In this document: one piece after another, positions 1 to 6,994 of the stretch
Position numbering within the stretch: position 1 is the stretch's first letter
Layout: each line of letters starts with the position of its first letter
Source of the DNA: a virus
Length of the DNA stretch: 55,986 bases
Direction: 5' to 3' (one strand)
Virus record (IMG/VR): IMGVR_UViG_3300025127_005641
Coordinates: 1-55,986 of that record
Position numbers and translations under genes: made by a program
The notes under the pieces: generated by a model
What the model was told of the DNA's origin: nothing
Database searches by the model: none
What the model saw: the letters and a program-made list of their open reading frames with translations, nothing else

Positions 1-2
1 GT

Positions 3-185
3 AGGTATGCAAATCATCCTAGTGGGAAAAAGTACGCTAGAGATGGTTCCGTATCACCGCAGTCGCCAACCGCACTACACTGTGAAAAGTCCCGTTCTGC
101 AAGCGTTTTCAAACAAATGAGAGATAAAGCTGCATATGATGAAAAGTATGTTACAATGAGAAAAGAATGGAGATCCCAAGAATGA
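3..185 (+). CDS. Hypothetical protein, C-terminal fragment
   Basis: An open frame enters from the left edge and runs about 60 codons to a TGA at 183-185. The visible part is basic and Ser/Lys-rich, with a stretch reading KKYARDGSVSPQSP. I do not recognise the family. Its stop overlaps the next gene's start in an ATGA junction, the usual arrangement here, which supports it being real. The true start lies outside the window. Confidence 0.55.
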   Translation, partial: RYANHPSGKKYARDGSVSPQSPTALHCEKSRSASVFKQMRDKAAYDEKYVTMRKEWRSQE

Positions 186-412
186 TTTTTTTAGCATGCC
201 CACCAGTTTATACTTTACCTGGCACTTGGAGTGACCCAGATAAGATTGCTAGGTGTAATGATACATTAATACCACACTTTGCATTTAATCCTGATTACAC
301 TTTTGGTATATCAATCGCAGTGATTACAATCCTATTAGCAGGCTATGGTGTATACAAAGGATTTTTTGCAAACAAAAATCTAACAGATCCATGGGATGAT
401 CATGATGACTAA
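182..412 (+). CDS. Small membrane protein, unknown function
   Basis: A 76-residue protein if started at the ATG at 182, which overlaps the upstream stop as ATGA; an in-frame ATG at 167 would add five residues. It has a hydrophobic start (MIFLAC), a cysteine-containing middle and one strong membrane segment around residues 45-64 (ISIAVITILLAGYGVY), then a short acidic tail. The FLAC near the start resembles a lipobox but is very close to the N-terminus, so lipoprotein status is doubtful. No family recognised. Confidence 0.6.
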   Translation: MIFLACPPVYTLPGTWSDPDKIARCNDTLIPHFAFNPDYTFGISIAVITILLAGYGVYKGFFANKNLTDPWDDHDD

Positions 413-629
413 ATTAATTGAAAAAAATGATCCAAAATATTTTTCAGTAACTTCTGATAAAAATTATGATCGCCATCATTATAAGATAGTCTCCTCAAGT
501 AAAACTACTTTTATTGTAGAAACTTGGCAAGAGGTTCAAGAGTGGTGGTGGAATAATTGTAATTTATTAAATTTTGATGCAGTTGTAGTTGTCCTTGATA
601 AACCACAACCAAAAAAAGGTTTTAAATAA
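396..629 (+). CDS. Hypothetical protein, 77 aa
   Basis: A small soluble protein with a Trp-rich centre (EVQEWWWNN) and a hydrophobic strand (DAVVVVLDK) before a basic C-terminus. It overlaps the preceding gene by 17 bases. Three closely spaced ATG codons (396, 402, 405) make the exact start uncertain; 405 would give MTKLIEK. It is followed directly by the next gene in a 1-base overlap. Function unknown. Confidence 0.6.
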   Translation: MIMMTKLIEKNDPKYFSVTSDKNYDRHHYKIVSSSKTTFIVETWQEVQEWWWNNCNLLNFDAVVVVLDKPQPKKGFK

Positions 630-1144
630 TGAACATATTCGTAACTGATCCAGATCCTGTTGCTTCTGCACAGGTTCTACCTGACAAGCACATTGTCAAG
701 ATGCCATTAGAAACATGTCAAATGCTTTCTATTGTTTGCTCTGACGAGTGGGGTCATAGTTATGGCAAAATACATCGTAACGATGGTCAACCATACAAAA
801 CATCTAAAGGTGCATTCCGTAATCATCCTTGCACAATATGGGCAAATGATACTTTAGAAAATGCATGGTGGTTACTCACTCACGGTCTTGCTCTGTGTGC
901 AGAATATTCTCATCGCTATGGCAAAACTCATTCTTGTCTTAGACCACTGCTAGAAGCAAAAGATATTATGCCATCAGCAGACTTTACCAACCATACACCA
1001 TTCGCATTCGCAGGTCCCGATGAGTTTAAATATGACACAAGCATTGACACTATTACTGCTTACAAGCGTTATATCGCATCCAAACCTTGGGCTGCATCTA
1101 ATTATCTTCGTGACCCATCCAGAAAACCAGATTGGGTACAATAA
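629..1144 (+). CDS. Conserved phage protein of unknown function, 171 aa
   Basis: A 171-residue soluble protein with an N-terminus (MNIFVTDPDPVASAQVLPDKHIVKMPLE) of a type I associate with a phage family in which the DKHIVKM-LE motif is conserved. Several His, Trp and Cys residues lie in the first half (CQMLSIVC, HPCTIWAN, AWWLLTHG). I cannot assign a biochemical role; a DNA-repair glycosylase-like role has been suggested for similar phage proteins but I see no catalytic signature. It is the last gene before a strong terminator. Confidence 0.7.
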   Translation: MNIFVTDPDPVASAQVLPDKHIVKMPLETCQMLSIVCSDEWGHSYGKIHRNDGQPYKTSKGAFRNHPCTIWANDTLENAWWLLTHGLALCAEYSHRYGKTHSCLRPLLEAKDIMPSADFTNHTPFAFAGPDEFKYDTSIDTITAYKRYIASKPWAASNYLRDPSRKPDWVQ

Positions 1145-1158
1145 TTAAAGTGTCCACT

Positions 1159-1181
1159 GGGGGTACCATACCCCCTTTTTT
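1159..1181 (+). terminator. Rho-independent terminator
   Basis: A perfect 7-bp stem GGGGGTA/TACCCCC with a CCA loop, followed by six T residues (1176-1181). It closes the small-gene operon that precedes cobS. An extended -10 element begins three bases beyond the T-run, giving a terminator-promoter module. Confidence 0.9.
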
Positions 1182-1183
1182 AC

Positions 1184-1192
1184 TGCTATACT
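1184..1192 (+). promoter_or_regulatory. Extended -10 promoter element (TGCTATACT)
   Basis: TGCTATACT matches the extended -10 form TGnTATAAT with one mismatch. No -35 box is seen 17 bases upstream. The same arrangement, terminator T-run followed by A-(C/T)TGCTATA, recurs at 11302-11318, which supports a functional early promoter for cobS. Confidence 0.5.
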
Positions 1193-1197
1193 ACGTA

Positions 1198-1205
1198 TAT
1201 AAATA
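1198..1205 (+). promoter_or_regulatory. T4-type late promoter (TATAAATA)
   Basis: An exact TATAAATA octamer, the late promoter of T4-type phages read by the gp55/gp33-modified host polymerase and the gp45 clamp. It lies 12 bases before the cobS ATG, so a late transcript would have a very short leader. Confidence 0.7.
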
Positions 1206-1217
1206 AATCACTAAATT

Positions 1218-2327
1218 ATGACTTTTCAATTAAAGATGACCCAACAACAAGTTATTGATGGATTAAGAAGCACTTTTGGAAATGAATTTGTTGCTGCTGA
1301 TATTCGTGGTTTCTGTAGAGCAAATGATATTGGATATTCAACAGTAACTAAAAAAATTCAGAAGTATAAAGTATCTAAAGGTAAGTGGAACCTTCAAGTA
1401 ACTACGAAAGCAGTAACAAATATTGAAAATTCATTCAATGCACCTGCTGTTACTCCAGTAGTTCAACAAAATCTTGTTCCTGTAATTGATGATACTTTTG
1501 TCAAGTTTGGCCCATTTGCTGACCTTAAAAAAATTCTTCAGTCTAAACAGTTTTATCCAACATTTATCACTGGATTATCTGGTAATGGTAAAACATTTTC
1601 TGTAGAGCAAGCATGTGCTCAATTAAAGAGAGAACTTATTCGTGTAAACATTACAATTGAAACAGATGAAGATGATCTTATTGGTGGTTTCCGTCTTGTT
1701 AATGGTGAAACCATATGGCACAATGGCCCAGTCATCGAAGCTTTACAGCGAGGAGCTATATTGCTCCTTGACGAGATCGACCTTGCCTCTAACAAAATTC
1801 TCTGCCTTCAGAGCATCCTTGAAGGAAATGGAGTTTTTCTTAAGAAAATTGGAAAATTCGTTGAACCAGCAACAGGATTTAACGTCATCGCAACCGCAAA
1901 TACGAAAGGTAAAGGTTCAGACGACGGAAGATTTATTGGAACTAACGTGCTCAACGAAGCCTTTCTCGAACGATTCCCAGTAACTTTTGAGCAAGACTAT
2001 CCAGCACCTTCAGTGGAATCTAAAATTTTAGGTGGTGTTGCTGCTAAGTTGGGTGTTACTGATACTGATTTCTGTAAGAGATTGGTTGATTGGGGTGACA
2101 TTATTCGTAAAACGTTCTATGATGGTGGTGTAGAAGAAATTATTAGTACTCGTAGATTAGTTCACATCGTTCGTGCTTTCTCTATATTTAAGGATAAGGC
2201 AAAGGCAATTCAAGTTTGTGTAAATCGTTTTGATGATGAAACTAAGCAATCCTTTATTGAGTTGTATGATAAAGTTGATGCTGATTTTAAAATTGACAAA
2301 TTGGAGGATAAGATGTATAATGATTAA
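1218..2327 (+). CDS. cobS: CobS-like AAA+ ATPase (cobaltochelatase subunit-like)
   Basis: A MoxR/CobS-type AAA+ ATPase of 369 residues, the size and type of the CobS carried by many T4-like cyanophages. In bacteria CobS works with CobT and CobN to insert cobalt into the corrin ring during B12 synthesis; the phage version is thought to act on the host pathway. Walker A is GLSGNGKT (residues 119-126), Walker B ILLLDEID (about 181-188), and a sensor-1 asparagine sits in IATANTKG (about 224-231). The first 60 residues resemble a small helical DNA- or protein-binding domain. An internal ATG at codon 7 is an alternative start. Neither CobT nor CobN is in the window, so partners must come from the host. 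Confidence 0.85.
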   Translation: MTFQLKMTQQQVIDGLRSTFGNEFVAADIRGFCRANDIGYSTVTKKIQKYKVSKGKWNLQVTTKAVTNIENSFNAPAVTPVVQQNLVPVIDDTFVKFGPFADLKKILQSKQFYPTFITGLSGNGKTFSVEQACAQLKRELIRVNITIETDEDDLIGGFRLVNGETIWHNGPVIEALQRGAILLLDEIDLASNKILCLQSILEGNGVFLKKIGKFVEPATGFNVIATANTKGKGSDDGRFIGTNVLNEAFLERFPVTFEQDYPAPSVESKILGGVAAKLGVTDTDFCKRLVDWGDIIRKTFYDGGVEEIISTRRLVHIVRAFSIFKDKAKAIQVCVNRFDDETKQSFIELYDKVDADFKIDKLEDKMYND

Positions 2328-2970
2328 TGCATGGAGTTTAGCATGGGAGGCATTAAACGGAACTATGGACGAAACTTATCCAATTAGAGAAGATATTCCC
2401 GAAGACTTATGGGGGAAAAAAATTGATATGAGTGTTGGAGCAGGTAATACTGCTTCAACTAATGATGAAGTTGAAAAAGCATATAATGATTATTATGGTT
2501 TAAATGATGGACTTGATTATGAAGTCGATTCTTATATGGCAGATGTAGATGATCAACGAGCACATCATTTTTCAACCTACGATGATGGAATGTCATTACA
2601 AGTAAAAGAAGAAACAGAAATGGATCAAGATTTTTATGAACCAAAAAGAGCACACTTTTATAAGTATCACGAGGAAGATATTCTAAAAGATATTGAAGAA
2701 TATGTCTCTGGAACATATCAAGGACATTATACAGGTAAGTCTCATGAATATCGTAATGTTCAAACTATTGATTTGATGGCATCAAAAGAACTTGCATCAA
2801 GTTTTTGTCAAGCAAACATACTGAAGTATGGAAGTAGATATGGAAATAAAGATGGAAAAAATAAAAAAGACTTGCTAAAAGTTATACATTATGCTATGCT
2901 GTTATTACATTTTGACGGACATTATGGGGAACCATCAATGCCCTCTGGCAATTTTGAACAAATGCCCTAA
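2320..2970 (+). CDS. DUF3310-like protein with acidic N-terminal extension
   Basis: About 216 residues, starting at MINAWSLAWEA; GGAGG lies upstream near 2302-2307 and the gene overlaps the end of cobS by 8 bases. The first two thirds are acidic and Asp/Tyr-rich. The C-terminal part (HYTGKSHEYRNVQTIDLM ... QANILKYGSRYGNKDGKNKKDLLK) matches the pattern of DUF3310, a small phage domain related to T7-type nucleotide kinases. The specific reaction is not known. Its place between cobS and the sliding clamp fits a nucleotide or replication role, which is inference. Confidence 0.65.
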   Translation: MINAWSLAWEALNGTMDETYPIREDIPEDLWGKKIDMSVGAGNTASTNDEVEKAYNDYYGLNDGLDYEVDSYMADVDDQRAHHFSTYDDGMSLQVKEETEMDQDFYEPKRAHFYKYHEEDILKDIEEYVSGTYQGHYTGKSHEYRNVQTIDLMASKELASSFCQANILKYGSRYGNKDGKNKKDLLKVIHYAMLLLHFDGHYGEPSMPSGNFEQMP

Positions 2971-2993
2971 TAATGAAACTAAGACCCGTGGTT

Positions 2994-3659
2994 ATGAAAC
3001 TTTCTGATAATACGCTAACAGTTCTTAAGAACTTTGCGAATATTAATAATTCTGTTCTTGTAAAAAAAGGAACAAAGTTACGAACTATTTCTGTTGCAAA
3101 AAATATTCTTGCCGAAGCAAGAATTGAAGAGGAATTTCCTCGTGATTTTGCCATCTATGATTTAAATCAATTTTTAAATGGATTAGGATTACATCAAGAT
3201 CCCGAATTAGATTTTAAAGAAGAAACTTATTTAAATATTCGTGAAGGTAAACGTAGAGTTAAATACTTTTTTGCCGATCCTGCTGTTATTGTTTCACCAC
3301 CCGAAAAAGAAATATCACTTCCAACTCAAGATGTTTGTTTTCAATTGGATAGTGTTACATTAGAAAAATTACTTAAGGCAGCAGCTGTATATCAACTTCC
3401 TGATTTATCAGCAGTTGGTGGTGCTGGTGTTGTTAAATTAGTAGTTCGTGATAAGAAAAATGATACTTCTAATGAATTTGCTATTGTAGTTGGTGAAACT
3501 GACAAAGAGTTTGTATTTAACTTTAAGGTAGAAAATATTAAAATTATTCCTGGTGCTTATAATGTAGTAGTTTCCTCAAAACTATTATCTAAATTTACTA
3601 ATGAAAGTTTAGATCTTAAATATTTCATTGCACTAGAACCTGATTCAACATTTAGTTAA
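2994..3659 (+). CDS. 45: Sliding clamp, DNA polymerase accessory protein gp45
   Basis: The trimeric processivity clamp that tethers gp43 to DNA and also activates late transcription. The start MKLSDNTLTVLKNF aligns with the T4 gp45 N-terminus (MKLSKDTTALLKNF), so I choose the ATG at 2994, although an in-frame ATG at 2973 would add seven residues. DFAIYDLNQFL and the ending IALEPDSTFS also match T4 gp45 (VAIYDLNGFL, VALEADSTHDF). Length about 221 residues, close to the T4 protein. It is followed by a tiny ORF and gp44, the usual clamp and clamp-loader order. Confidence 0.93.
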   Translation: MKLSDNTLTVLKNFANINNSVLVKKGTKLRTISVAKNILAEARIEEEFPRDFAIYDLNQFLNGLGLHQDPELDFKEETYLNIREGKRRVKYFFADPAVIVSPPEKEISLPTQDVCFQLDSVTLEKLLKAAAVYQLPDLSAVGGAGVVKLVVRDKKNDTSNEFAIVVGETDKEFVFNFKVENIKIIPGAYNVVVSSKLLSKFTNESLDLKYFIALEPDSTFS

Positions 3660-3838
3660 TGAAACTAACTCAGGAACACATTAATAGATTACAAGAGTTG
3701 ATGAACCATACTAAAATGAATGGTGACATCAACTGGCAAGATGGAGATGAATTGGATTTTTGCTTGGGCGGTACATATGCTGCTGACAAGTTTATATCTA
3801 TTATCAATCGTCGCACTAATCCTAGAGGTAAGTTATGA
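3659..3838 (+). CDS. Small hypothetical protein, 59 aa
   Basis: An ATG overlapping the gp45 stop (TAATG) opens a 59-residue frame, MKLTQEHINRLQELMNHT through a Gly-Tyr-Ala centre to RRTNPRGKL. It is soluble and mixed-charge, with an N-terminal helix. It is tightly coupled to gp45 and to the next small gene. No function recognised. Confidence 0.6.
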   Translation: MKLTQEHINRLQELMNHTKMNGDINWQDGDELDFCLGGTYAADKFISIINRRTNPRGKL

Positions 3839-3909
3839 TGTGGACAGTTATCTTTTGGACAGTTCTTACTATCTTCATACTGAAAAGTATGGGGGTATTT
3901 AAAAAATGA
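3835..3909 (+). CDS. Possible 24-residue membrane peptide
   Basis: A short frame in an ATGA overlap with its upstream neighbour and an ATGA overlap with its downstream neighbour. It encodes MMWTVIFWTVLTIF then ILKSMGVFKK: one transmembrane helix with a basic tail. Supported only by its junctions and hydrophobic pattern; it could be a real micro-protein or a coupling leader. Confidence 0.4.
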   Translation: MMWTVIFWTVLTIFILKSMGVFKK

Positions 3910-4076
3910 TAAAATGGTGGAGGATATGGAAGTATGCACTCGGATCATTCTCAGACGAAAGAACCAAAAAATATGACAATCACGTTGTTGTGGTACGTTC
4001 TTTTATACTCCTCAGCTATCTTATCACTAACTGCTTTATTATTAGCGGAGTAATCCGACATTGGAATGATTTATGA
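3906..4076 (+). CDS. Small membrane-associated protein, 56 aa
   Basis: Begins in an ATGA overlap and ends overlapping the gp44 start. The N-terminus is Trp- and Lys-rich (MIKWWRIWKYALG), followed by a charged stretch and a hydrophobic segment (SFILLSYLITNCFIISGVI). It looks like a one-pass membrane protein. Function unknown; its position suggests co-expression with the clamp loader. Confidence 0.55.
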   Translation: MIKWWRIWKYALGSFSDERTKKYDNHVVVVRSFILLSYLITNCFIISGVIRHWNDL

Positions 4077-5014
4077 GTGACTTTATATGGGTTGAAAAAT
4101 ACAGACCCAAAACAATTGATGAATGTATTCTTCCAGAGAGTATTAAGAAAACATTTAAGGAATTTCTAAATAGAGGAGAAATACCTAATATGCTTCTTGC
4201 TGGCCCTCCTGGTATAGGGAAGACTACTGTTGCTAAGGCATTGTGCAACGAATTGGGAGTAGATTCTTATGTTATCAACGGATCCGATGAAGGAAGATTT
4301 CTTGACACGGTCAGGAATAACGCAAAGAATTTTGCATCAACGGTATCTCTTACATCGGAAGCGAAGCACAAGGTCATCATCATTGATGAAGCAGACAACA
4401 CAAGCAATGATGTACAACTTTTACTCAGAGCTTTCATTGAAGAGTTTGCGGGAAATTGTAGATTCATCTTCACCTGTAACTACAAAAATAAAATACTCGA
4501 ACCCCTCCATTCAAGGTGTGCTGTCGTTGACTTTTCTATTAGAGGAAAAGAGAAGCAGAAAATCGCTGCTAATTTCTTCCAAAGGATCAATTTTATCTTG
4601 GAGCAAGAAGGGGTTGAAAGTGATAAGAAAGTATTAGTAGAATTAATTAATAAACATTTTCCAGACTGGAGAAGAGTATTAAATGAGTGTCAGAGATACT
4701 CAGTTAGTGGTAAGATAGATAGTGGAATATTAGTTGCTTTTTCAGATGTTGCTGTAAATGATCTGATTAAGAACCTTAAAACAAAAAACTTTCCTGAAGT
4801 ACGTAAGTGGGTCAATAGTAATATGGACAATGATACTTCTGTTTTATTTCGTAGGATTTATGATACTCTTTATGAGTGTTTAATTCCAAATACTATACCT
4901 GCTGCTGTTCTTGTTATTGCTAAGTATCAATATCAGATGGCATTCGTTGCAGATCAGGAAATAAACATGTTAGCATGTCTTACTGAAATCATGGTGGAAT
5001 GTGAATTCAAATAA
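4073..5014 (+). CDS. 44: Clamp loader large subunit gp44
   Basis: The AAA+ ATPase that, with gp62, opens and loads the gp45 clamp at primer-template junctions. Starts MSDFIWVEKYRPKTIDE, typical of RFC-type loaders. Walker A is GPPGIGKT (44-51), Walker B VIIIDEAD (101-108), and the arginine-finger SRC motif lies at about 147-149 (HSRCAVVDF). At 313 residues it matches the T4 family length. It overlaps the preceding small gene by 4 bases. Confidence 0.95.
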   Translation: MSDFIWVEKYRPKTIDECILPESIKKTFKEFLNRGEIPNMLLAGPPGIGKTTVAKALCNELGVDSYVINGSDEGRFLDTVRNNAKNFASTVSLTSEAKHKVIIIDEADNTSNDVQLLLRAFIEEFAGNCRFIFTCNYKNKILEPLHSRCAVVDFSIRGKEKQKIAANFFQRINFILEQEGVESDKKVLVELINKHFPDWRRVLNECQRYSVSGKIDSGILVAFSDVAVNDLIKNLKTKNFPEVRKWVNSNMDNDTSVLFRRIYDTLYECLIPNTIPAAVLVIAKYQYQMAFVADQEINMLACLTEIMVECEFK

Positions 5015-5022
5015 CAATTATT

Positions 5023-5283
5023 ATGACTAAATCAACATTTACAAAAACAAAAGCACAGATGAAATCATCAAGTTATTATCTATTCTGGGGTATAGCAACT
5101 GTAGCAGTTGTCTCTGGACAAGTTTATGTCGGTACAGGATATAGAGCAATGTCCAAATCATTAGATGCATGGTTTGATAAAACCATTAGTATCATGATAC
5201 AAAAACGTCTTATGGGAAAACCAGAAAGAGGAGGAGTAGAGTACTTAAATAATTCTGATCGTAGACCTGTTCAAAACCAATGA
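5023..5283 (+). CDS. Small membrane protein, unknown function
   Basis: An 86-residue protein with a basic N-terminus, one membrane helix at about 17-36 (YYLFWGIATVAVVSGQVYV) and a polar tail. No family recognised. It begins 8 bases after gp44 and overlaps the next gene by 4 bases, so it is part of the replication operon. Confidence 0.65.
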   Translation: MTKSTFTKTKAQMKSSSYYLFWGIATVAVVSGQVYVGTGYRAMSKSLDAWFDKTISIMIQKRLMGKPERGGVEYLNNSDRRPVQNQ

Positions 5284-5522
5284 AACAAACAGAAAACTTA
5301 GAGCAACTCTTAAAAAGATTTACTAAAAGAATTGCACAAATTCAATCACAGATTCCAACAAATACGGTAGAGGCTGAAAAGATTAAAGGCCAATTAGATT
5401 ATCTTCGTGGATGTAAAGAGACTGTTGAATATCTTATGACTGGTAAGTTACCTAATGATGGTAATCATGATGGAATGCCTCATCATAAACCACGGCATGG
5501 GTCAGATATGGATTCATTATGA
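5280..5522 (+). CDS. Hypothetical coiled-coil protein, 80 aa
   Basis: A soluble protein whose first 50 residues form a likely helix pair (LEQLLKRFTKRIAQIQSQ, AEKIKGQLDYLRGC), followed by a His/Asp/Gly-rich tail (NDGNHDGMPHHKPRHG). It starts in an ATGA overlap and ends in one. No function recognised. Confidence 0.6.
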   Translation: MKQTENLEQLLKRFTKRIAQIQSQIPTNTVEAEKIKGQLDYLRGCKETVEYLMTGKLPNDGNHDGMPHHKPRHGSDMDSL

Positions 5523-5701
5523 AATATCCTAAAAATACTTTAGATGTTATCATTGTTGCTTTTTTATGGGCAGAATGGTTTGTTAAAAAATGTCTTTGGT
5601 CTTTTTATTATATTTTTGAAAAATATGATTATTGGATTCATAATAGAGCAGTAAGAAAAGCAGAAAAAAATCCTCCTATATTTCCCGATGATAATACCTG
5701 A
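5519..5701 (+). CDS. Small aromatic-rich membrane protein, 60 aa
   Basis: Starts in an ATGA overlap. It has a Trp- and Phe-rich hydrophobic segment (DVIIVAFLWAEWFVKKCLW) then a basic, Pro-containing tail. Probably membrane-associated. It overlaps the next gene by 14 bases. Function unknown. Confidence 0.55.
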   Translation: MKYPKNTLDVIIVAFLWAEWFVKKCLWSFYYIFEKYDYWIHNRAVRKAEKNPPIFPDDNT

Positions 5702-6812
5702 AGCGGATGCCGAATGGGCTGCCGATGAATTTATTAATTATTTCAAAAACTTTACTTCTATTGAGGATTATCTTCGATATGTAAAAAGAGAAATAGTCAC
5801 TGAAGTAAATCCTTTAACTTCATTAAAGGATGAATTTTTTAATGAAGATATTCATCCTAATGAGATGGAGTTTGATATTAAGTTTGTGGGGAAACGCTTT
5901 CAAAAGTCACTTCCACAGGAACATTATATAAATCTTTTACAGGCAGTATCATCACATAATAATGAAAGCAATATACCAGGTAGAGAGCTTCGTTGGATGG
6001 TTTATGAGAAAAGGTCTCAGCAGATACTGGGATTTATTCGTTTTGGGTCTCCTACTATTAATTCTAAACCTAGAAATATTTGGTTAGGAAATCAACCTAA
6101 TCTTTCTATATTTAATCGTCATGCTGTGATGGGATTTGTAATAGTTCCATCCCAACCTTTTGGATATAATTATCTTGGAGGTAAACTTTTGGCACTTCTT
6201 TGTCTCTCTCATTTTGCAAGAGAAACTTTAAATGAAGTATTTGAGAAGGAGATTGGTTTATTTGAGACCACATCCCTTTATGGTTCCACTACATCAGCAT
6301 CACAGTATGATGGACTTAAACCTTATATGAGATATAAAGGTTTAACCGAGAGTAAATTTCTTCCTCTTCTTCATGCAGATATATTTCACAAACTTCATGA
6401 TCATTTTAGTAAGTTGAATAATAATCAACCTCTTACAGATAATAAAGCATCCTCTAAAAAAATGAAAAGACAAACTAAGATGATTTCTTGGATTAAAAAT
6501 TCTTTAAAAGAATATGGAAAAACAGAAAAATTAAAGGACTTTAATACTGTTATAGATATGGCTTTTGGACTCACTCAGAAAAAAAGATTTTATATTTCTG
6601 ATTATGGATATGCTAACATTAGAGAAGTGTTACTTGGTGAAGATGATAAATTAATAAAAGGCCAAAACTGGGACAAGTTTCAGTTGGAAAATATTATTTC
6701 TTGGTGGAAACGTAAAGCAACCAAGAGATATGAAAAACTTAAACAAGAAAATAAATTCAGAGATAAAGTCGAACTCTGGACAGAAGACAACAACATCCAA
6801 ATTATCCGATGA
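5688..6812 (+). CDS. DruA/DUF4338-like protein
   Basis: A 374-residue protein whose central part resembles the DUF4338 family, which includes DruA of the Druantia anti-phage system. Supporting motifs are GRELRWMVYEK (about 97-107), QILGFIRFGSP (about 111-121), a conserved-looking NIWLGN segment, LGGKLLALLCLSHF (about 165-178) and GLFETTSLYGST (about 194-205), in the order expected for that family. The last 120 residues are Lys-rich with Trp (NIISWWKRKATKRYEKLK) and may bind nucleic acid. The biochemical activity of the family is not established. It lies between clamp-loader genes rather than among defence genes, so a replication-linked or counter-defence role is only a guess. Confidence 0.55.
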   Translation: MIIPEADAEWAADEFINYFKNFTSIEDYLRYVKREIVTEVNPLTSLKDEFFNEDIHPNEMEFDIKFVGKRFQKSLPQEHYINLLQAVSSHNNESNIPGRELRWMVYEKRSQQILGFIRFGSPTINSKPRNIWLGNQPNLSIFNRHAVMGFVIVPSQPFGYNYLGGKLLALLCLSHFARETLNEVFEKEIGLFETTSLYGSTTSASQYDGLKPYMRYKGLTESKFLPLLHADIFHKLHDHFSKLNNNQPLTDNKASSKKMKRQTKMISWIKNSLKEYGKTEKLKDFNTVIDMAFGLTQKKRFYISDYGYANIREVLLGEDDKLIKGQNWDKFQLENIISWWKRKATKRYEKLKQENKFRDKVELWTEDNNIQIIR

Positions 6813-6985
6813 GCGAAGAATACGAACACCTTAATGATTTATGGGAAGACATGGATCGTCTCAATGCTATGTACGAAGAGTTAATGTGGGATCATATGGA
6901 TCTCTTAGAATTTGTTCCTGATTATGAAAATGATAGAATTATTATCAAGAATAAATCAAGAGAAATGAATAAGTATGAAAAATAA
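6809..6985 (+). CDS. Small acidic protein, 58 aa
   Basis: Starts in an ATGA overlap with the DUF4338-like gene. The first 35 residues are acidic and helical (MSEEYEHLNDLWEDMDRL), with Met and Trp repeats, then a basic tail. No family recognised. It ends nine bases before the glycine dehydrogenase gene. Confidence 0.55.
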   Translation: MSEEYEHLNDLWEDMDRLNAMYEELMWDHMDLLEFVPDYENDRIIIKNKSREMNKYEK

Positions 6986-6994
6986 AATTATATA

